From: Culex pipiens pallens
Lineage: Eukaryota; Arthropoda; Insecta; Diptera; Culicidae
Assembly: GCF_016801865.2 (NCBI RefSeq)
Contig: NC_068937.1
Span: forward strand, 113,003,068 to 113,067,067
DNA length: 64,000 nucleotides
Direction of reading: 5' to 3'
Shown piece by piece: positions 1-12,411 of the stretch. Within the stretch, counting starts at the first letter, position 1. Each line of letters starts with the position of its first letter. The position numbers and the translations under genes were made by a program. The notes under the pieces are model-generated. The model did no database searches, was not told the DNA's origin, and saw only the letters and a list, made by a program, of their open reading frames with translations.

Positions 1-208
1 ATTTTTTTCATCATGTTCAGGTTTTTCAAATTTATTCTTTTTCATAAATATAGAAAACATGCAAAAAACAAAACTAGTGATCGATTTTCTTCTGGATTCG
101 ATTGTTAAGTAAATGTCACAAGATCTTATCAAGACACTATAAGAAGACGACCTATCAATCAAATAAAAGCTTTGCAATCTTTTTAACTTATTTTGAATTT
201 AGAATTTA

Positions 209-1732
209 GAGCAATTCTCTACGAAATCGGTCTTATTTCTTAAATTTTAATTTTTGTATTTTTCAATCCGACTGAAACTTTTATAGTGCCTTCGGTATGC
301 CCAAAGAAGAAATTTTGCATCATTAGTTTGTCCATATATTTTTCTATACAAATTTGGCAGCAGGCTATACAAAAATGATGTATGAAAATTCAAAAATCTG
401 TATCTTTTGAAGGAATTTTTTGATCGATTTGGTGTCTTCGGCAAAGTTGTAGGTATGGATACAGACTACACTGGAAAAAAATGATACACGTTAAAAAAAA
501 TTTGATGATTTTTTATTTAACTTTTTGTCACTAAAACTTGATTTGCAAAAAAATACACTATTTTTTTCTGTAAATGTTTTAGATTGATATCAACTTTTCA
601 GAAATTTCGAGGTTGTGCAAAAATTTTTTGACCTGGTTATGAATTTTTGTACCAAAACTGATTCTTTCAAAAAATCGAAATATTGGTCGCAAAAATTTTT
701 CAACTTAATTTTTCGATGTAAAATCAAATTAGCAATAAAAAGAACTTAAGTGAAATTATGATACAGTGCATCGTTTTCAGGTTCAATCCATTTTGAGGTG
801 ACTGTTTTGAAAATAGTCACAGTTTCTCATTTTTTTTAAATTAGTGCACACAGAAAAAAAAAATGTTGGTAATATTCATCAGGAAATGGTGACAGATTTT
901 GTGTAAAAAAAAATAATAATAATTTTACCCCAGAAAATGATGAATTTTCATCAGTTATTGATGAATCTTCATCAGGTTCACATTTTAACATATTTTTCAT
1001 GTAATATTACTCAAAAAAGAGGTAATATTCAACCTACCAAATGTCCAACATTCCAAAATTCAGCGTTTTTTCTGTGCACATGTTTGCCCACTTTTGAAAA
1101 AAATATTTTTGAAGAGCTGAGAAAATTCTCTATATTTTACATTCTTGAACTTTGTTGATACGACCCTTAGTTGCTGAGATATTGCCATGCAAAGGTTTAA
1201 AAACATGAAAATTGATGTTTTCTAAGTCTCACCCAAACAACCCACCATTTTCTAATGTCGATATCTCAGCAACTAATGGTCCGATTTACAATTTTAAAAT
1301 TTGAAACATTCGTGATATTTTTCGATCTTTTCGAAAACAATATTTTCAATATTTTTTTATATCAAGACTAACATTTAAAAAAAACCTTTTTTTTGCAAAT
1401 GAAGTTTTAGTGACAAAAAGTTAAATAAAAAATCACCACATTTTTTTTACCGTGTATCATTTTTTTCCAGTGTAGTCCGTATCCATACCTACAACTTTGC
1501 CGAAGACACTAAATCGATCAAAAAATTCCTTCAAAAGATACAGATTTTTGAATTTTCATACATCATTTTTGTATGGACAGCTGCCAAATTTGTATGGAAA
1601 ATTATATGGGCAAACTAATGATGCAAAATGGCTTCTTTGGACATACCGAAGGCACCAAAAAAGTTTCAGCCGGATTGAAAAATATAAAATTTAAAATTGA
1701 AGAAAAAATACCGATTTCGTAGAGAATTGCTC
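209..1732. mobile_element. Foldback DNA element with TA target duplication
   Basis: Long inverted arms (about 209-600 and 1380-1732) begin and end with GAGCAATTCTCTACGAAATC and its complement. TA lies immediately outside both ends (207-208 and 1733-1734), as expected for a Tc1/mariner-type or mTA non-autonomous element. Each arm encodes the same spurious 65-residue reading frame on opposite strands, which shows the arms are homologous over at least 200 bp. No transposase is visible, and a second MITE sits inside (849-1076). A diverged relative lies near 23.9-25.2 kb and a fragment near 28.0-28.2 kb. The superfamily is inferred from the TA duplication only. Confidence 0.8.
849..1076 (+). mobile_element. 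228-bp MITE with CACAGAAAAAA termini, nested copy
   Basis: Termini are CACAGAAAAAA and TTTTTTCTGTG. The interior carries the repeated motifs GGTAATATTCATCAGGAAAT and GATGAATTTTCATCA. A second copy in the opposite orientation is at 37755-37977 and matches along its whole length. This copy lies inside the foldback element, so it inserted later. Confidence 0.8.
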
Positions 1733-1734
1733 TA

Positions 1735-2400
1735 TAGATGTGGTTAACGAATGGAATGTTTTTTCGTTAGACTCTCTCCAACTGTAGAAAGTACAATAAA
1801 AATCCACGACATAATCGAACATGAATGCTTCAAAGCATAAATTATCATTATTTTGACATGGATGTGTAAGCCGTTGAATGGTACTGTTAATTAATGTCTG
1901 ATTCAATAAGGTTTGCCTGAATATTCCACATTGGTATCCGTGTCCTTCAACAACGGTAATGGGTCGCGTGTGTCGATTTCCAAAAGAAGTTTTAGGAAAA
2001 CCCCTTTCTGGTTTCGGAAAGTTTTTTTTATGCTTCCATAACCCAGTATGAATACAACGATAGAGAATTTCAACTCGCTCAAAATTTTGATATAGTGAAA
2101 ACGCTGCTCTGGAAACGAGACCAAAACCACCGTGATATCTCCTTCCATAACAATCACCGTGGTAGATACTGCAGATCCCATGCACCACAGTTGACGACCA
2201 GTCGCGATACGTTCTCCAACCGGGGACTCCGGATCACCCAGTCCAGATGTCCGTCGCCCGGTAACGCGTAGAATACGCGTAGAAAAGAGATGATTCCACG
2301 TGGACACAACGTAGTTTACGACGCAGCTTGAGGTGGCAACCGATTGGGCAAACCAACTGACCAGGAGCAGTGCGGCTAGCATCCGTCCGGGGTAGTCCAT
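1735..2400 (-). CDS. Possible secreted-protein exon, frame-broken, product unknown
   Basis: The ATG at 2398-2400 has a good insect start context (AAACATGG). It opens a frame whose first 25 residues look like a signal peptide: charged start, then a Leu/Ala/Val core, ending near the AQSVATSS segment. That frame stays open to 1903. A second frame, open from 2188 down to the foldback element edge at 1732, is richer in Cys and aromatic residues and has two N-glycosylation sequons (NQT, NST). Having two open frames overlap for 285 bp suggests either an unrecognised intron or a frameshift in a decayed gene. The second frame runs straight into the terminal inverted repeat of the foldback, so any original downstream part has been separated from it. 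I recognise no family. Confidence 0.25.
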
Positions 2401-2483
2401 GTTTGTAACATGACTGACCTTGCAGAGTAAACGGGGTATAGGAATTGAAGTACGTGTATGTGGTCGATTAATGACATTGCGTA

Positions 2484-2699
2484 CACAGTAAAAATAATGT
2501 AAATTTGGAAGCTGTAATTTTGAAAGATTTAATATTACCTCTTTTATGATATAATTTTACCTCAATTTAGACTAAAATGGGACATTACACCAGAAAGAGG
2601 TAAAATTACACATTTCCAGAGGTAAAATTACACCTTTTTTCTGACATAAAAGATGTACCCCTTCTAAGATGTAATTTTACCATGATTTTTTTTTCTGTG
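2484..2699. mobile_element. 216-bp TA-flanked MITE
   Basis: Starts CACAGTAAAAATAATG and ends CATGATTTTTTTTTCTGTG, with TA on both sides (2482-2483 and 2700-2701). The interior repeats the motif GGTAAAATTACAC and its complement. Ends resemble those of the 849-1076 family but the interior differs, so it is probably a separate family. Confidence 0.7.
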
Positions 2700-2701
2700 T
2701 A

Positions 2702-5700
2702 TCTGTTTCCCAAATGACCAGCGGACGCGCCGAATTGTCTTGACCGTTTCCGGAATACACAAGACATTGTTAATCCTGAATTTGCACACAAACCGACATC
2801 CATCAATGACACACACTCGATGTGCATAAGTAAGGTCATTTATCAGAAAAGTCAACGTGAGTTGGGTACCTAATTAGCATGCGGCTATTCTGGTCTATTA
2901 TCGAAAGTGAAGGTCGCGTTTGAGGTAATAATCAGACATATCAAATTTAAGTTTGAGGGAAATTCAGCATCATTTCCACCTGATCAACCGCCGGCTACTT
3001 AATGTTGAATAGACGTTTCTCCGACAGTTATAACGTGAGTTCAACCCAATCAACGAAGGTACCCCCCAAGGCCTGCGATACAGAGAGAGGGAGATTGTCA
3101 GACCCAGCCAGCTGCAGCTCCACGTTACATAACGCCAAGATTAACCACGGCGTGGTGAGCAGCAGCAACTCTCACCGGGTTTGGCCAGGCCTGGCCCGAC
3201 CTGTCTTGGCGCTGAATATGACTAAATAAATTACACGCACGTAATATCTGCAAGCAAGCAGCGGCGGCGGCAAGGCGATCTCCCTCCACTGAACCAGATA
3301 TTGATAGACGGAGCGTGAGTAGGTACCTGCCTTCTCTCGCTGTATCGAAAAGAAGTTCGAAAAGTTGGTGAAAAAAAAAAACTCCAAAAAAGATCCGCGC
3401 CCGATAAAGCCGGGGGAAATTGTGCAAGCCTAATGCGCACCCCCAGTAGAAAAAGGGTGAAGAATTAGCTCATTCAAGCCTCAGTGTTAGGGCCTCTCTC
3501 CTTTTGGCAATAACCGGTAAAAGGCGCAAAAGCTGAGTGGGCTTGGTTCAGAGCTGCAATGGACAATACGCGGCCAGCGCGCGTGGAAATTTATTTGCAA
3601 CTGGCGCGCAAAATCGCGCAGAAAAGAAATGGAAACGGCGAAATGTTTTCAGGTGTGCTGAGAGCCGTTACTGAGCTTGAACAATGTGCTAAACTAATGC
3701 GTGTAAGCACAAAATTGGAATTGGTTGATGTGAAATTGATCCGTTCAGAATTATGAAAGGGTGATGTCATTGAGTTATCAAAACCGTTAGAAATTTATGG
3801 ACGTAAATTTAAAAAGATATTGATAAGAAACCACTTACAGTGCAACTGAAACAAACTTCAACGCGAAAAGGTAAACATCGTCGTTGATTGAGACAATCCT
3901 CCTGCCAAGTGTTATGAAAACATAATATCCACTTTCTTCGAATGTTATTTCAAAACAACCTTTCCAGCGAAACCAATCTCCGGATCTTGCCTATCACAAA
4001 TCCCTTTACAGTGCCATAAACAAGTCAAATAAGCATTTTCCGTGTTGTGTAAACACAAACTTCGTTCCTCTGGCCCGAACTGAAATCACTGAAAAACGAA
4101 TCCCGAAAAAAACACGTCCATTTAATTGCCCGGCCGCGACCGAGCAAAGCCAGAGCGGACACTTCCTAATAGCAGATGAAATCGACTCCCAGAAACTACT
4201 CGTATTATTAGAATGTGTGACCAAGCGTTCTGAACTCGCGGGGAACAAAACGCACCTAATGCCATGGCGCACCTCTCGCACCGCTGGCTGATTTGATACG
4301 TACCCGAGCAGACGGAAATAACTTGGGAATAACATTTTTTGTTATTTGAAAATACTAAGCCAATAACAGTTTGTGTGTGTGTGTGTGTTTGCAACCAACC
4401 AAACGGGACCACGCGGCCGCGTCTTAAAAAATGAGTTGTTTCCATGTATTTTTAGATCTACATTCTATACATGCAAATAACTCGCATAGGCATTTGGAAG
4501 GTGTTAGCTCTGCCGAGCTTCGGTGACCCATTTCTACGCTGGCTAGCCGAGCGCGAGGTACTTCAGCTTTTATATCGACAAGCCCCGCCCTGAAGAACGT
4601 TTGGACCAATAGGATTCAAACGTTATTTAGAACTTCCGAACCCTTGTCAAATGGACAAGGACCCAGCGCGTATATAGTTGATAGTAACAGTATTCCTAAT
4701 TCCAGTCATAGCTCAACGCTTACAAAGCAAACACCGTGACCAGTCAGCCACGGCCGCTCCCTACTGATTTGATTTGATTTGATTTGATGGGATAACCAAC
4801 AGGGCCACAAGGATGACCTATGTAGCGGTTGCCTAGAATTACAGTGGCTCAGACTTGAAAGAAGCACCTTCAAATTACTGCCGTACGAAGGGCCAAAAGG
4901 GGGTGGTTGGACGCGAACAAGCAAAATCACTCACGGTGTCCTCAGGGGAAGAGAATCTCCTTCCGACAGTAACCTCCAATAACTTCGAAAAAAGTCTGAC
5001 AAAGCTGAAAAACAGGGCTCGCACCCTGTTGGGGGCCTAAAAGGGCGCGGCAGACAGCTGGAAACTGACAGAAGTCAATAAGTGCAGTAGTTAGCCAATC
5101 CTTAAGATATGTTCAATTAATACACTATTTTCCCCTTGTGACGTAGTTCTGGTCTTCCACTATCTACATCCAGTCTCCGCCACTACAGCATACTGTCCAC
5201 TGCCCTGATGCTCCCTCCCCAATCCCCGGCTTTGATTCTAACTACTGATGAAAAGGAAAATCAAAGATGAGAAAAGGTCAATGCGGATGGAGAGCAAATC
5301 GAGCTCAGTATCCCCTCACAAAGACTGGTAGTAAGTGTGAAAAAGACAGCGAAAAATATGAAGAAAGACAGAAAAATGAAAAGATAGTTTGTCAATGCGG
5401 ATGGATCGATGATCCCCTCACAAGGACATAAAAGAGATAGATTGTAGCAAAAGCAAAAGAAGCTCAGGAAATCAGGAATTAGAAACAGTTCAAGTGGATG
5501 GAGAGCAAATTAGATTCTCCCCTCATAATTACATCAATATAGAAAAATATTCAATAATTCATTTGAAATGAAAGAAATATTGTCTTAAATGGAATGTGTG
5601 TGTGTCAGTGTAAATGAAAGATGCTTCTGATATTCAAAAGGAAAGATCTCACCAAATCAGGAATCTTGGGCATCAGTCACGGCATCAGTCCATTTGATCG

Positions 5701-6149
5701 TCTCGTCAAACGTCGCCTGAAACTTCAAATGTTCATTGTTGAAATTTTCAGCTGCAGTTCCGGTAGCACATATGGTTCTGCATGATCGACTGCTAGCAGC
5801 GCCCGTTAGATGGTTACACTCGGCAATTTCTCCTGCTGCTTGGCATTTTGGCCGTGATCTGCAGTTATGCAAATGGAAAGCAGTTCTTGTAACGGGACTG
5901 CTTAAACCAATCCTAAAACACATGCTGCTTTCACTGAATTCGGGCTACATCAAGCTAGGACCACAAAATTACTTCGCCGATGGTCACTCTGTATTTTTTC
6001 AGTTTTTTCTTCCTTTCCACTGACGACAAACGGTAAAAGTCCCATGTTTTTTTTTTTAATTTCATCAAAACTATCACAAATTCTCGTTATGGATGACCAC
6101 CAGAACAGAATAAAAAATTCCCGTAAATTCACTGATTTTACATCACATA
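2702..6149. other. No recognised gene; microsatellites and diverged repeats
   Basis: About 3.4 kb with no gene I can support. It contains a (TG)n run at 4372-4389, a TGATT pentanucleotide run at 4765-4788, and a diverged three-fold repeat at 5279-5520. The segment 2950-3560 and the segment 4450-5100 have higher GC and look like unique or regulatory DNA. Short open frames here lack family resemblance or codon structure worth calling. Confidence 0.5.
5279..5520 (+). repeat. Three diverged copies of a ~110-bp unit
   Basis: The phrase TCAATGCGGATGG followed by CCCCTCA recurs at about 5279, 5393 and 5494 (the third as TCAAGTGGATGGAGAGCAAA). Spacing is about 114 and 103 bp, and purine-rich sequence separates the copies. 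The origin is not known. Confidence 0.5.
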
Positions 6150-6389
6150 GGGGAACTATACCCTTTCTCAGCCTATTTCTATTATCGGCCTATCAGCACT
6201 TTGATCATGAATTACAGCTTTCATAAAGTGTTTTTGACTGTTCCAAAGTAATAAATAGCTCAAAGAAAAGTGAGCAAGCAACTCTACATAGTTGATACAT
6301 CTGAAAATGTCGATTTAATAGCGGAAAACGGCAAAAGTGATGAGAATTGGTTGAACGGCTTAGAGTGATTAAAATGGGTATATTTCCCC
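6150..6389. mobile_element. 240-bp TA MITE, GGGGAAATATACCC termini
   Basis: Left end GGGGAACTATACCC and right end GGGTATATTTCCCC are inverted copies. TA flanks both sides (6148-6149 and 6390-6391). A 926-bp element at 56899-57824 has nearly the same terminal repeats. Confidence 0.8.
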
Positions 6390-6391
6390 TA

Positions 6392-7963
6392 CATAATACC
6401 CTAATCCTATCTATTAAACATATTTAATTCGCACAAACGATCAATATCCAAGAACCCGCGGTAATTCTCACTATGGCGACCTTGCCTTCCCTCCACGGTT
6501 AGAGCGTCCCACAAGCCCCATGTTTGCTTCTCTCCTCCAACGAACTCATTCTAGCGGGTGCCGAGCCAAGCTTGTTTCCCTGGCACGCGTAACAAGTAGC
6601 AGGCAAATGTCAAGACCTGCGCGAGAGATTGTAAACAACCATTCCAAACTGGACCTTGGAGTCGGTCTTGGGTGCTCCAAGGGGTAAAGAAGTATGGGCA
6701 GATGCAGCTCGAATCTTGTCGAATCGAATGTCCGTTTAGTGGACTTCTTCTCGGTGACGATCCGGGTTTCCCCCCCGGCGCTGTTAAAAATAGACAATTT
6801 TCAGAGCAACAGCAGCAGCAACACTCCGGCTATTTAGCGCTAGCGCTGATGGATTTTCAGACATATTTTTCTTTCCCAACTCCCCTGTTTTGTCGTCGTC
6901 GTCGTACGAGACTCTGGTCCCATCTCGCTCTGGCCAACGGCGGGACCATCTCGGACGAAACCGATCTGTCAACTTGTATCTCTTCTTTCCCTCCGCGTTC
7001 GTGTCAAAGATTCCAATTGTGCAAGCTTACCAGATTTTCGTCCCGGATGCAGCAGAAGCTCCCAGAATAAATCAGCTTCTAGTCCAAACTCCGGTATTCT
7101 CCTTGGATGGCTTCCCACACGGCAGCAGCAGGTTCTCAACTCAAGGCAACACACAAACCCACACACACTAGCAAACTTGGGATACTCAAGAATCTTCCTC
7201 TTGCCCGTCCCTCCGTGGAACCACTTCTCCCTTCCGCGCTTGCAGCTGGAACTTCTACGGCGCACCAACTCGTTGCCACTTTTGACAGGTCTTCCGAAAC
7301 TCGCCAAAAACTTTTCACGCACTTACTTTCTTCGAAAACCCCTTGCTCACTAACACCCACAGTAGGCCGGAACAACACACACGTTTGTCATCCGGAAACA
7401 ATCCCCCCGGAGCAGCAGAACTGGTTCCAAAAAGCAGCAGCAAAACGCGAAAACGGTGAACGCGCGACCAACGACCGCGACTACGACGCGAGATTGTAAA
7501 ACGCAAACTGGCAGCCAGCAGCAGAAATCGAGACTCGGCGAGCAGTGGTGCTAGTGCGATGACGGTTGTTGGGCTGACACTGCTGACGGGTCGCACCAAA
7601 ACCGCGTAGTAAAAACTAATATTTTTGAATGATTTTTAATAATGTTGTTTCATACCAATTTTGCATCAATGCATATGTTTTGGATCAAAACTGATGTTTC
7701 TTCTAAGCACCCTTTCTCCACTTTGGTACTAATAATAGTGTGTAGCTTATGGACGACCCCTTGCAGCCAAGGTTTTGTTTACTTTCCATGGTGTGCGTGT
7801 GTTTGACGTTTGGCTTGCGCAAGTTTGGGAAGAGACTGGCGAACGCGCGAGAGAGCACGCTGGTGGAAAAGTAAGCAAAAATGGGTAAAATTGGTCGAAA
7901 AATTTGCTTTCTGGAGCAACCAGGGGGATGCTAACGGCAGCTTTCTTGGGGGTTGGGATTGGG
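6392..7963. other. Non-repetitive moderate-GC region, no gene called
   Basis: Sequence between 6470 and 7610 has higher GC, CAG-type runs (6808-6822, 7425-7445) and scattered CA dinucleotides, resembling unique host promoter, UTR or intron DNA. No start, splice pair or protein family could be supported on either strand. Confidence 0.3.
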
Positions 7964-7965
7964 AT

Positions 7966-8567
7966 TGAGGTTTTGCAGCGCGACTGTGTTTCAAATGTAG
8001 GTGGCGCCAAAATGAGGTTACTTGCCAAAAATCGTATTCCTTTCTGCTGGATAGAAGAACAAAATCGCTTATTTCTCATGATTCCCTGCATCAATCTTAA
8101 TGAAACTGGTTGCAAAAGACGAGAAAAACTTTTTGCTTTAAAATTATGAACATCAATTTTTGGGCGCGCAAAAATTTGTGAACTTTTTCTTCAAAAAACA
8201 TGTTTTGGAACAAGAAAAAAATGGTTTCCCCGTATATATCAATGAAATAAACAGTTATATAGTTGATAACAGATGTGTTTACGTATATTCAACCATTTTT
8301 AATGATTTTTGACAGACTTTCTAGGTAAATAGTCCAAATTACTATCTCTTTCTAAATTTACAGTTTTCTCATAGAAAAATCAAACAAATATTGGAAAGTA
8401 GTACACCAAATTGTTGGAAATAATTTTTCTCATCCGAATCCGACATAAGTTTTATAAAAATGTTGATTTTGAAGGTAAAAACACATTTTTACAAAAAATC
8501 ATAGGTTTACGCTACTTGCTCATAGGTAGCGACATGTGTCTTTTAGCTTTGCTGCAAATTCTCTATT
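7966..8567 (+). repeat. 600-bp repeat unit, arm A
   Basis: Uninterrupted copy from TGAGGTTTTGCAGC to GCTGCAAATTCTCTATT. The two ends of the unit are themselves imperfect inverted repeats (ATTGAGGTTTTGCAGC versus AATAGAGAATTTGCAGC), so the unit may be a MITE in its own right. Further copies: 9282-9880, 9881-10480, 10551-11152 and 18619-19219, with partial copies at 16541-16776. Confidence 0.85.
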
Positions 8568-8998
8568 GGTATTCGCGATTAAAAGCTCAAAAATTCCGAT
8601 AGATGGCGCAAAGCATCGCAGAATGACGATTTGAATTTTCGCTGTTCGGTTACATAGGAATGCAAACTTAAAATTAAAATTTACAGCTCTTAGAACAACT
8701 TTTGAGAAAAAAGGCAAGTGGTACGAGTGTAAACTTTTTGCCCTCTATAAATTAACGCAATAAAAAAAATTTTGAAAAAAATATTTTTGAAAAAAATAAT
8801 ATTGTTTAAAATGATAGAGCATCAAAAGTTAACAAAGTATCAGCTCGAATTTTTGCTCAAAAGTTGTTTTGAACGCTGGAATTTAACAAAACAGAATTCG
8901 CATACATAACCTCAAAGGGCGGAAATTTCAATCGACATTCTTCGCTCTGTTCTGCTACTCAACACTAGGTGTCGCATGTCGTTTGGCTCTTGAACGGC
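8568..8998. repeat. Centre segment with diverged inverted halves
   Basis: The left half and the reverse complement of the right half align through shared phrases such as AACAACTTTTGAG and the gcaaa/tatgcgaa region. The segment is therefore an old inverted repeat. An inverted copy is found at 19220-19649, joined there to the opposite end of a 600-bp unit. Confidence 0.7.
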
Positions 8999-9281
8999 AA
9001 TAGAGGATTTGCAGCAAAGTTAAAAGACACATGATGCCACCTATGAACAAATAGCGTAAACTAATGATTTTTTGAAAAAATGTGTTTTTTCCTTCATAAT
9101 CAACATTTTTATAAAACTTATGCCGGATTCGGATGAGAAAAATTATTTCCAACAATTTGATGTATAACTTTCCAATATTCGTTTGATTTTTCTATGAGAA
9201 AACTGAAAATTTAGAAAAAGATAGTAATTTGGACTATTTGGCAAGAAAGTCTGTCAAAAATCAATGAAAATTGTTGAATAT

Positions 9282-10480
9282 TGAGGTTTTGCAGCGCGAC
9301 TGCGTTTCAAATGTAGGTGGCGCCAAAATGAGGTTACTTGTCTAAAATCGTATGCCTTTCTGCCGATCAAAGAACAAAATCGATTATTTCTCATGATCCC
9401 CTGCATCAATCTTAATGAAACTTGTTGCAAAAGACGAGAAAAATTTTTTGCTTTAAAATAATGAACATCAATTTTTGGGCGCGCAAAAATTTGTGACCTT
9501 TTTCTTTAAAAAACATGGTTTGGAACACGAAAAAATGAGTTTCCCGATATATACCAATGAAATAAATAGTTATAAAGTTGATAACAAGTGTGTTAACATA
9601 TATTCAACAATTTTTATTGATTTTTGACAGACTTTCTTACCAAATAGTTCAAATTACTATCTTTTACTAAATTTACAATTTTCTCATAGTAAAATCAAAC
9701 AAATATTGGAAAGTTATACACCAAACTTTTGGAAATAATTTTTCTCATCCGAATCCGGCATAAGTTTTGTAAAAATGTTGTATCTGAAGGAAAAAACACA
9801 TTTTTTCAAAAAATCATAGGTTTACGCTATTTGTTCATAGGTGGCGACATGTGTCTTTAAGCTTTGCTGCAAATTCTCTATAGAGAATTTGCAGCAAAGC
9901 TAAAAGACACATGTCGCCACCTATGAACAAATAGCGTAAACCTATGATTTTTCGAAAAAATGTGTTTTTACCTTCAAAATCAACATTTTTATTAAACCTA
10001 TGCCAGATTCGGATGAGAAAAATTATGTCCAACAATTTGGTGTACAACTTTCTAATATATGTTTGATTTTTCTATGAGAAAATTTTAAATTTAGTAAAAG
10101 ATAGTAATTTGAACTATTTGGCAACAAAGTCTGTCAAAAATCAATAAAAATTGTTAAATATACGTTAACACATCTGTTATCAACTATATAACTGTTTATT
10201 TCATTGATATATACCGGGAAACTCATTTTTTCGTGTTCTGAAACATGTTTTTTGAAGAAAAAGTTCACAAATTTTTGCGCGCCCAAAAATTGATGTTCAT
10301 TATTTTAAAGCAAAAAATTTTTCTCGTCTTTTGCAACCAGTTTCACTAAGATTGATGCAAGGAATCATGAGAAATAAGCGATTTTGTTCTTCAATCCAGC
10401 AGAAAGGAATACGATTTTTGGCAAGTAACCTCATTTTGGCGCCATCTACATTTGAAACACAGTCGCGCTGCAAAACCTCA
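9282..10480. mobile_element. Inverted dimer (1.2-kb palindrome) of the 600-bp unit
   Basis: Two 600-bp units abut tail to tail at 9880/9881 (CTCTA|TAGAG) with no spacer, giving arms of 599 and 600 bp. The dimer is inserted in arm B of the larger foldback. The interrupted sequence GTTGAATATACG can be reconstructed from the intact copy at 18.9 kb, implying an AT duplication (9280-9281 and 10481-10482). Confidence 0.85.
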
Positions 10481-10550
10481 ATACGTTAACACACACGCAA
10501 AACGGACATTAGGTATAAATTCCTAATTTTAAGGTATAATCGAACCTGAT

Positions 10551-11152
10551 TGAGGTTTTGCAGCGCGACTGCGTTTCAAATGTAGGTGGCGCCAAAATGA
10601 GGTTACTTGCCTAAAATCGTATGCCTTTCTGCCGATTAAAGAACAAAATCGATTATTTCTCATGATTCCCTGCATCAATCTTCATGAAGCTGGTTGCAAA
10701 AGACGAGAAAATTTTTTTGCTTTAAAATAATGAACATCATTTTTTGGGCGCGCAAAAAATTGTGACCTTTTTCTTTAAAAAACAGGTTTTGGAACACGAA
10801 AAAATTAGTTTCCCCGTATATATTAATGAAATAAACAGTTATATATTTGATAACAGATGTGTTAACGTATATTCAACAATTTTTATTGATTTTTGACAGA
10901 CTTTCTTGCCAAATAGCCCAAATTACTATCCTTTTCTAAATTTACAGTTTTCTCATAGAAAAATCAAACAAATATTGGAAAGTTGTACACCAAATTGTTG
11001 GAAATAATTTTTCTCATCCGAATCCGGCATAAGTTTTATAAAAATGTTGATTATGATGGAAAAAACACATTTTTTCAAAAAAAACATAGGTTTACGCTAT
11101 TTGTTCATAGGTGGCGACATGTGTATTTTAGCTTTGCTGCAAATCCTCTATT
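10551..11152 (+). mobile_element. Solo copy of the 600-bp unit
   Basis: Full-length single unit from TGAGGTTTTGCAGCGCGAC to GCAAATCCTCTATT, inserted 55 bp inside the left end of the 5.2-kb element. It is not paired with a second arm, which supports independent mobility of the unit. Confidence 0.75.
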
Positions 11153-11219
11153 GCAATAAGGTATTTTATTACTAATCGGCTATTAGTAATAAAATTACTA
11201 AAAGCGTTTTAGTACGAGA

Positions 11220-12400
11220 ATTCCTATATTTTAGGTATAATTGTAGAACCAAAATACCTTAATTTTAGGTATTTTCTGGAAAAGTGAGGGAACCAAAATT
11301 ACTGATATTTAGGTATAATCCAAGATGGCGGACCATGGTTATTCCTTATTTCTAGGTATAAATACCTAAATTTGAGGTTTTTTCTGGAAAAGTGAGGGAT
11401 CCAAAATTACTGATATTCAGGTATAATCCAAGATGGCGGACCATTATTATTCCTAATTTTCAGGAATAAATACCTAAATTTGAGGTATTTTCAGAAAAAG
11501 TGAGGGATCCAAAATTACTAATATTTAGGTATAATCCAAGATGGCGGACCATGATTATTCCTTATTTCTAGGTATATATACCTAAATTTGAGGTATTTTC
11601 TGGAAAAGTGAGGGATCCAAAATTACTGATATTTAGGTATAATCCAAGATAGCGGACCATGATTATTCCTTATTTCTAGGTATAAATACCTAAATTTGAG
11701 GGTTTTTTTTTGGAAAAGTGAGGGATCCAAAATTACTGATATTCAGGAATAATCCAAGATGGCGGACCATTATTATTCCTAATTTTCAGGAATAAATACC
11801 TAAATTTGAGGTATTTTCAGAAAAAAATGAGGGATCCAAAATTACAAATATTTAGGTATAATCCAAGATGGCGGACCAATATTTTTCCTTATTTCTAGGT
11901 ATAAATACCTAAATTTGAGGTATTTTCTGGAAAAGTGAGGGATCTAAAATTACTGATATTCAGGTATAATCCAAGATGGCGTACCATGATTATTTCTTAT
12001 TTCTAGGTATAAATACATGAATTTGAGGTATTTTCTGGAAAAGTAAGGGATCCAAAATAACTGATATTCAGGTATAATCCAAGATGGCGGACCATTATTA
12101 TTCCTAATTTTTAGGAATAAATACCTAAATTTGAGGTATTTTCAGAAAAAATGAGAGATTCAAAATTACGGATATTCAGGTATAATCAAAGATGACGGAC
12201 CATGATTATTCCAAATTTTTAGGTATAAAAACCTAAATTTGAGGTATTTTCTGGAAAAGTGAGGGATCCAAAATAACTGAGAATCAGGTATAATCAAAGA
12301 TGGCGGACCATGATTAATCCTTATTTCTAGGCATAAATACCTAAATTTGAGGTATTTTCTAGAAAAGTGAGGGACTGAAAATTACTTATACTTAAGAATA
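11220..12400 (+). repeat. 108-bp minisatellite, about 10 copies
   Basis: The landmark AAGATGGCGGACC recurs at 108-110-bp steps (near 11323, 11431, 11539, 11647, 11757, 11866, 11974, 12082, 12190 and 12298). Each unit also has the pieces GGTATAAATACCTAAATTTG and GAAAAGTGAGGGATCC. Copies differ by a few substitutions and 1-2-bp indels. Confidence 0.9.
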
Positions 12401-12411
12401 ATCAAAGATCA

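Noticed and set aside
3559..3756. 65-codon plus-strand frame starting MDNTRPARVE
   Set aside because: Short, isolated, with no domain and no supporting context.
5657..5923. Minus-strand 88-codon frame with several cysteines
   Set aside because: Composition is gene-like, but there is no family match, no upstream continuation and no clear splice context.
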